A stretch of 64,000 bases of DNA from Undaria pinnatifida (taxonomy: Eukaryota > Sar > Phaeophyceae > Laminariales > Alariaceae): contig JABAKD010000106.1 of assembly GCA_012845835.1 (NCBI GenBank), forward strand, positions 141,141-205,140, written 5' to 3'. How positions within the stretch are numbered: position 1 is the stretch's first letter; each line of letters opens with the position of its first letter. The notes under the pieces are model-generated. The model had not been told where the DNA came from. It searched no databases and saw only the letters and a list, made by a program, of their open reading frames with translations. A program made the position numbers and the translations under genes. Shown here one piece after another: positions 58,936-64,000 of this stretch.

Positions 58936-59155
58936 ATTAATATATTCAAATTCATTTCGAATATGGAGTTTGCAATTTGAGGAGGCAAGAATGTGGAAGG
59001 GGAGAGGGGTTGTATTATAGCGGAAGGCTTTCGGTGAAAATGCCGTGGGAGCTTGACACTTCCATGCGAGCAGCGAAACGAACTGCAGAGCAACACGCAG
59101 ACGCAAGGGGAGGTGCAGCGAGCATCGGTTTCGTATTTCGGGTTTGATCGTTTTT
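58934..59155 (+). repeat. Split direct repeat A2
   Basis: 222 bp copy of A1, with about seven differences and one 2-bp indel. It directly abuts B1, so the B1-A2 junction equals the joined ends of a circularised element. Confidence 0.88.
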
Positions 59156-59242
59156 TCCCCACCGTCCCACCCTAACGCTCAAGAGAGGGGGGGGGGGGGG
59201 GGCAGTAAGGTTTTTAGTATAATATAAGTGTAACATAGTAGC

Positions 59243-59436
59243 AGAAAAGTGGGGCCAGGGTTTCCGTTTTTCTCGGCGGTACGGGGCCGAAACGTAAACG
59301 CAGCGGGTTAGCCCGAAGGGTGTTTTTCCATGTTTAGTTCTGGGAGTAGGTTATCCCATTGTACCATGTGGGTGCCTTACAGGCATCATTTTACTGCGTA
59401 AATTAATTCCACAATTGCTGAGCCAAAATATAACAA
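59243..59436 (+). repeat. Split direct repeat B2
   Basis: 194 bp copy of B1, with only a few substitutions. It marks the right end of the element. Confidence 0.88.
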
Positions 59437-59640
59437 AAGCAGAATATTATCGAAGTATGAGAAAATATGGGTTTTGTACGTACGTAAGAAGTTCGACCAA
59501 TCAACTCAATGCGGTAATTCGTAGTCGTATGAGCGATAGCCTTGGGTACACCTGGCCCAGCTGTGTAGGCGACGACCTGAACGCGGAGCGCGTAGGGGGG
59601 GAGAGTCACAGCTACAGGTCCAAGGTGTGATACAGACTAG

Positions 59641-61260
59641 TTTATGTTCGTGCACTTCCCGACGATGGAAAAGTGCAAATCACCGTAGGCCGAAGCTTTC
59701 GTGGCTGCTGCTGTGCGCGGCCCTAATGTGGCTGCCTCGGATGCTACGCGAATCGAGGCAGAGGCTTATGATGCTGTCGCTGCTGTGTAAGCTGGGGCTG
59801 ACGCTCGCCGTGATGATGCTCTGGCCGCTGTGCAAGCTGAGTCCGAAGGTCGCCGTGCCGCAGCCGCTTCGGTTGCTGCTACTGCTGCGTCTGCCACCGC
59901 GGCACCATCTTTGTTCAGCCCCAATCCCACTGTGTCCGAGGCAGCAGGGGTCACATCGGCTGAAGTGCTGCTTTGGCAAAGGCAGGTGTCTGGCGAGTTC
60001 GCTCGGATAGACGGAGACGTGATTCGCCTCAAGTCCACGATGGATCGGCTGCTCGCATCCTTCGAAACCTTGCAGGATGCGGTGGCTGGTGGTGCGTCAA
60101 GAGTCGAGAACGTCGAGGCCATGTAGCAGCAGTTCATGGACAACGTTGGCGATCGGCAGCCGGCCCCACGGGACAGTGGGGACGTGAGGGAGCGCCAACT
60201 CTAAAAGTCGCAATTAACCGACGATACGGCGCTCTGGAAAACGATGGCGTCAAGAAAACATTGGGTGCTCCGCGGGCGCATACCTCCCAACATTGGCGAC
60301 TCGGCGGCGGATATCCAGTCCTTCGTAGGCGAGGCCGTCAACGTCACAACGTCAGTGGCTACCCAGCTCCTCGCGATCAGTGACTTTGACGTTCGTGCGT
60401 ACGGGCCGCGGGCGGAAGGGATGGTCGACCACCTGTTGATGGTCGCTGACCGCCTTGGTTTCTTGCGCCAGGATCTTGTGGCGGTCCTGTCTGTTGGATA
60501 TTCCCTCGACAGCGACGGCGACCGTCACTGACGGGAGAGGGTGGCAACGATCTATGCCGCCTTCACGTCAGCGTCGGCCGACCTACGCCGGCATACTCTG
60601 AGCAATATTATCCTACTCTCTGGCCCCGCGGCGCGGGCCGTCATGAGCGACATGGTAAACGACGATCTTTGCCTGTGGGTGAACGACCTCATGCGATTTG
60701 CGCAGCAATCCGTCCGCCGATCGTGCCCCCTCCGTCCCACTTCACGTTCTCGATGCCGCCCGTGCCTTCGTTCAAGCGCACGAGCGCCTTTTGCTCTAGC
60801 GGGGGAGACGTGCTCAAGCTCGTCGAAGGATTGCATGTCCCCCGCGACAGCCACAACGGGTCGTCCCAGAGAAAAAGCAACCCGGCCAGGCCCGGTACAC
60901 CAAAGAAAGAAATCGCTGCCCAGTGCCGGCAGTTAGCTTCTCTGGGCCGATGCCGGTTCTTCAACTTCAAATTCTTGCACTCGACTCCCCCGGCCGACGC
61001 CACTTCACCCGATGCCCTTCGCGATAGTGGCAGTTCGGCGGCGCCGGCTGTTGGGTCGCGAGCGTTGGTGCTGCGCTCAGAGCCCCGCGGTGGCTCCGGG
61101 AGTGGTAGTGGCGGCGGGGGTTCTGGATGAGGACACGGGCCCTTCCTGTCGGTTGGGCCAACGCCTAGGGGGGCGGCTGCTGAGCGTGCCGTTGGTAGAG
61201 CGTCGACGGCGCCGGGGGGCAGCGGGGGAGCGGGGAACCGGCCGGCCACCCAAGGCGTAG
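59641..61260 (+). pseudogene. Second Gag-like frame with CCCH-like motif
   Basis: A GC-rich stretch stays largely in one frame from 59641, but has stops at 59686, 59788, 60124, 60202 and 60529. It first encodes an Ala/Glu-rich, probably coiled-coil segment (59689-60120), then a globular part (60244-60690). A frameshift near 60690 leads to 60669-61130, containing a CCCH-like motif (C-RQLASLGR-C-RFFNFKF-LH, third Cys replaced) followed by a Gly-rich tail. Coil, globular part, CCCH finger and basic/Gly tail resemble the order of the Gag in the neighbouring element, so a decayed retroelement Gag is the best guess. No RT or recombinase follows. Confidence 0.4.
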
Positions 61261-61732
61261 GGGGGGCCTGCGTGGGCGTGCGTTGGGAGCTTTGGCTGGC
61301 GATGGGGGTGTGGGGCGTGCTCGCGTGGCGGTGCCTCCAGACTCGGTCCCCTTCGAAGAGAAATGTACGGTTTCTTGTGTGCGTGTGCGTGATTTACCGG
61401 CTGACTGACTGCGTGTACAAAGGGCGGTTGCTGGCGTACGATCGGGTGCTTTGTGACTCGTGGCGGTCGACGCTTGGTTGGATGCTTGGGCGGTTGTGGT
61501 GCAATCGATGGCCGAGCAAGGCTCCGCGAGCCTCGGTCATCTCGCATCGGTAAGCTCCTCCCTCTTGAGACAGTGTCAGGGCAGCGTTGCCCGACTTACA
61601 TCCACCATCGACCCCTCACTGTTTTTGCCGCATATTAACGTGGCTACCGTACGGCACTGGTTTGGATCCGTCAAGAAATTTCCCTCTACCTCCTTACGAC
61701 TTCGCGTGTTGGCGCCGGGCGCACCAGTGGGT
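61261..61732. other. Unassigned sequence before telomere-associated repeats
   Basis: Short overlapping frames only (for example 61272-61553, with a Cys/Val/Trp-rich hydrophobic middle). No domain recognised. Confidence 0.3.
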
Positions 61733-63066
61733 TAGGGTTAGGGTTAGGGTTAGGGTTATAGTGCCGCTCGGGGCGATGTGGGAATCGGGTGACGTCATGC
61801 CTAGCATAAAAAAAAAATTCAGCTCCTTAGCTAAGTCTGGGTCACCGTCAGTGGTTAGGATTTTGATTCTTTCGCGAGTTAGGGTTAGATGAAAAGAGAC
61901 TATATTTGCGCTAGCGGAATTTGGGCCAATGTTGGGAATCCACACTAAAACCAAGTCAAATTTTTCATGGAAAACAATTCTTGAGGAATGGCTTATTTTT
62001 ACGTGTTATGCTTAGATCCAAGTTTTTGTGTTCTACACTAATTTCAAGTAATTTGGATTCTAGACTAAAACCAAGTAAAAATTTTGGTGAGGAAATTTTT
62101 AGTGAAAACCTTAGTTTTGAATGATTTGCTTAGATTTCAATTTTGAGGTTTCACACTAATTGTAAGTAATTTGGGAACCACAATAAAACCAAGTCAAAAT
62201 GTAGATGAAATTGCTGTGTGGACGTATTATTGTTGAGTGTTATGGGTTAGGGTTGGGGTTAGGGTTAGGGTTAGGGTTAGAAAAAGGCTGACTGTCTTGT
62301 TCGGGGCACGCGCAAACACAATTCCGCAGTTTTTGGCGTATTTTCTTACTTGGATCGACGGTTTATAGTGCCGCTCGGGGCGATGTGGGAATCGGGTGAC
62401 GTCATGCCTAGCACCAAAAAAAAATTCAGCTCCTTAGCTAAGTCTGGGTCACCGTCAGTGGTTAGGATTTTGATTCTTTCGCGAGTTAGGGTTGGATGAA
62501 AAGAGACTATACTTGCGCTAGCGGAATTTGGGCCAATGTTGGGAATCCACACTAAAACCGAGTCAAATTTTTCATGAAAAAAATTCTCAGGGAATGGCTT
62601 ATTTTACGTGTTATGCTTAGATCCGAGTTTTTGTGTTCCACACTAATTTCAAGTAATTTGGATTCCACACTAAAACCAAGTCAAACTTTTAGTGAGGAAA
62701 TTTTTATTGAAAACTTTCATTTTGAATGATTTGCTTAGATTTCAATTTTGAAGTTTCACACTAACTTAAATAATTTGCGAATTTTGACTTGTTTAGGGTT
62801 AGGGTTAGGGTTAGGGTTAGGGTTAGGGTTAGGGTTAGGGTTAGGGTTAGGGTTAGGGTTAGGGTTAGGGTTAGGGTTATAGTGCCGCTCCGGGCGATGT
62901 GGGAATCGGGTGACGTCAGGCCTAGCACCAAAAAAAAATTCAGCTCCTTAGCTAAGTCTGGGTCACCGGCAGTGGTTAGGATTTTGATTCTTTCGCGAGT
63001 TAGGGTTAGATGAAAAGAGACTATATTTGCGCTAGGGGAATTTGGGCCAATGTTGGGAATCCACAC
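61733..63066 (+). repeat. Telomere-associated (TAS) repeat, three units
   Basis: Each unit starts with a TTAGGG block (61733-61757; 62241-62280; 62794-62877), then TATAGTGCCGCTC.GGGCGATG, CAGCTCCTTAGCTAAGTCTG and TTCTTTCGCGAGTTAGGGTT. AT-rich subrepeats of ~145 bp follow, each with ACACTAAAACCAAGTCAAA and GATTTGCTTAGATTTCAATT. Unit 2 has an extra ~80 bp between its TTAGGG block and the shared start. Unit 3 is cut at CCACACTA (63067). Confidence 0.9.
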
Positions 63067-63845
63067 TAGGGTTAGGGTTAGGGTTAGGGTTAGGGTTAGG
63101 GTTAGGGTTAGGGTTAGGGTTAGGGTTAGGGTTAGGGTTAGGGTTAGGGTTAGGGTTAGGGTTAGGGTTAGGGTTAGGGTTAGGGTTAGGGTTAGGGTTA
63201 GGGTTAGGGTTAGGGTTAGGGTTAGGGTTAGGGTTAGGGTTAGGGTTAGGGTTAGGGTTAGGGTTAGGGTTAGGGTTAGGGTTAGGGTTAGGGTTAGGGT
63301 TAGGGTTAGGGTTAGGGTTAGGGTTAGGGTTAGGGTTAGGTTAGGGTTAGGGTTAGGGTTAGGGTTAGGGTTAGGTTAGGGTTAGGGTTAGGGTTAGGGT
63401 TAGGGTTAGGGTTAGGGTTAGGGTTAGGGTTAGGGTTAGGGTTAGGGTTAGGGTTAGGGTTAGGGTTAGGGTTAGGGTTAGGGTTAGGGTTAGGGTTAGG
63501 GTTAGGGTTAGGGTTAGGGTTAGGGTTAGGGTTAGGGTTAGGGTTAGGGTTAGGGTTAGGGTTAGGGTTAGGGTTAGGGTTAGGGTTAGGGTTAGGGTTA
63601 GGGTTAGGGTTAGGGTTAGGGTTAGGGTTAGGGTTAGGGTTAGGGTTAGGGTTAGGGTTAGGGTTAGGGTTAGGGTTAGGGTTAGGGTTAGGGTTAGGGT
63701 TAGGGTTAGGGTTAGGGTTAGGGTTAGGGTTAGGGTAGGTTAGGGTTAGGGTTAGGGTTAGGGTTAGGGGTTAGGGTTAGGGTTAGGGTTAGGGTTAGGG
63801 TTAGGGTTAGGGTTAGGGTTAGGGTTAGGGTTAGGGTTAGGGTTC

Positions 63846-63877
<32 letters not shown>

Positions 63878-64000
63878 GGTTAGGTTAGGGTTAGGGTTAG
63901 GGTTTGGGTTAGGGTTAGGGTTAGGGTTAGGGTTAGGGTTAGGGTTAGGGTTAGGGTTAGGGTTAGGGTTAGGGTTAGGGTTAGGGTTAGGGTTGGGTTA
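63067..64000 (+). repeat. Terminal telomere, (TTAGGG)n
   Basis: About 155 TTAGGG units run G-rich strand 5'->3' to the end of the window, the correct orientation for a right chromosome end. Rare variants (TTAGG at about 63337 and 63372; TAGGGTAGG at 63735; TTAGGGG at 63767; TTCGGG at 63843; TTTAGGG at 63856; TTTGGG at 63903) increase distally. Leu/Gly and Arg/Val frames across it are artefacts. Confidence 0.98.

Larger units (their letters stand above)
52378..59436 (+). mobile_element. Tyrosine-recombinase retrotransposon with split direct repeats (Ngaro/PAT type)
   Basis: Layout is A1 (52378-52601), Gag, RT/RNase H, tyrosine recombinase, B1 (58742-58935), A2 (58934-59155), B2 (59243-59436). 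A1/A2 and B1/B2 are direct repeats, 3% or less diverged by eye, with B1 abutting A2. This A1-ORFs-B1-A2-B2 order is the hallmark of Ngaro/PAT elements, which are thought to integrate a circular DNA copy through their recombinase instead of a DDE integrase. No target duplication is expected or seen. Length is 7.06 kb. Confidence 0.88.

Noticed and set aside
63042-63379. Leu-Gly and Arg-Val repeat proteins
   Set aside because: They are translations of TTAGGG repeats.

Overview
This is the right end of a eukaryotic chromosome. The last ~930 bases (63067-64000) are an almost pure TTAGGG array running 5'->3' toward the terminus. The preceding 60 kb has the texture of a gene-poor subtelomere: nested transposons, long poly-C/poly-G tracts, trinucleotide arrays, short interstitial telomeric repeats and many decayed reading frames. 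No bacterial operons, rRNA genes or intact tRNA genes were seen. A GT..AG spliced gene fragment with a 27-residue beta-helix exon, plus the mix of Copia, hAT, pogo-like, tyrosine-recombinase retroelement and tRNA-derived SINE families, suggests a protist or alga. A brown alga (Ectocarpus-like stramenopile) is my best guess, held with low confidence.

Layout. 1-3.2 kb: degenerate ~300-bp repeats, a 217-bp tRNA-like insert between 70-bp direct repeats, and a 750-bp pogo-like element flanked by TA. 4.8-7.3 kb: a hairpin-containing dispersed repeat, a (CAA)n-linked repeat and a ~480-bp tandem duplication. 7.8-9.2 kb: a MITE with long terminal inverted repeats (TIRs) and the first SINE. 10-16.3 kb: a dispersed ~600-bp repeat, then a structurally complete Copia element (LTRs 11747-12179 and 15063-15487, target duplication CAAAC) that kept gag/protease remnants but lost integrase and reverse transcriptase, then a hAT transposase relic. 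16.5-29 kb: minisatellites, SINE, a poly-CTA array, the hairpin repeat again and a TIR element. 29.3-31.2 kb: the only plausible host gene, a secreted beta-helix protein fragment on the minus strand. 31.5-49.5 kb: dominated by one element family whose fullest copy (44094-46183) is a ~2.1-kb palindrome, G-runs in the left arm and C-runs in the right. Two minisatellites (ACCCGG and ACCGTC types) lie in the same stretch. 47.9-52.2 kb: SINE copies, one split by a foldback element with an 8-bp target duplication.

52378-59436 is the best-preserved mobile element: a tyrosine-recombinase retrotransposon with split direct repeats in the order A1 - Gag - RT/RNase H - tyrosine recombinase - B1 - A2 - B2, the architecture of Ngaro/PAT-type elements. 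RT/RNase H is open over ~700 codons; Gag and recombinase carry stops and frameshifts. 59.6-61.2 kb holds a second, more decayed Gag-like frame. 61.7-63.07 kb is a telomere-associated repeat in three units, each preceded by TTAGGG repeats; the third is truncated directly into the terminal telomere.

Functionally the window is a transposon accumulation zone. Element-encoded proteins and their non-autonomous derivatives explain most of what can be recognised, and nothing looks like a host pathway cluster.
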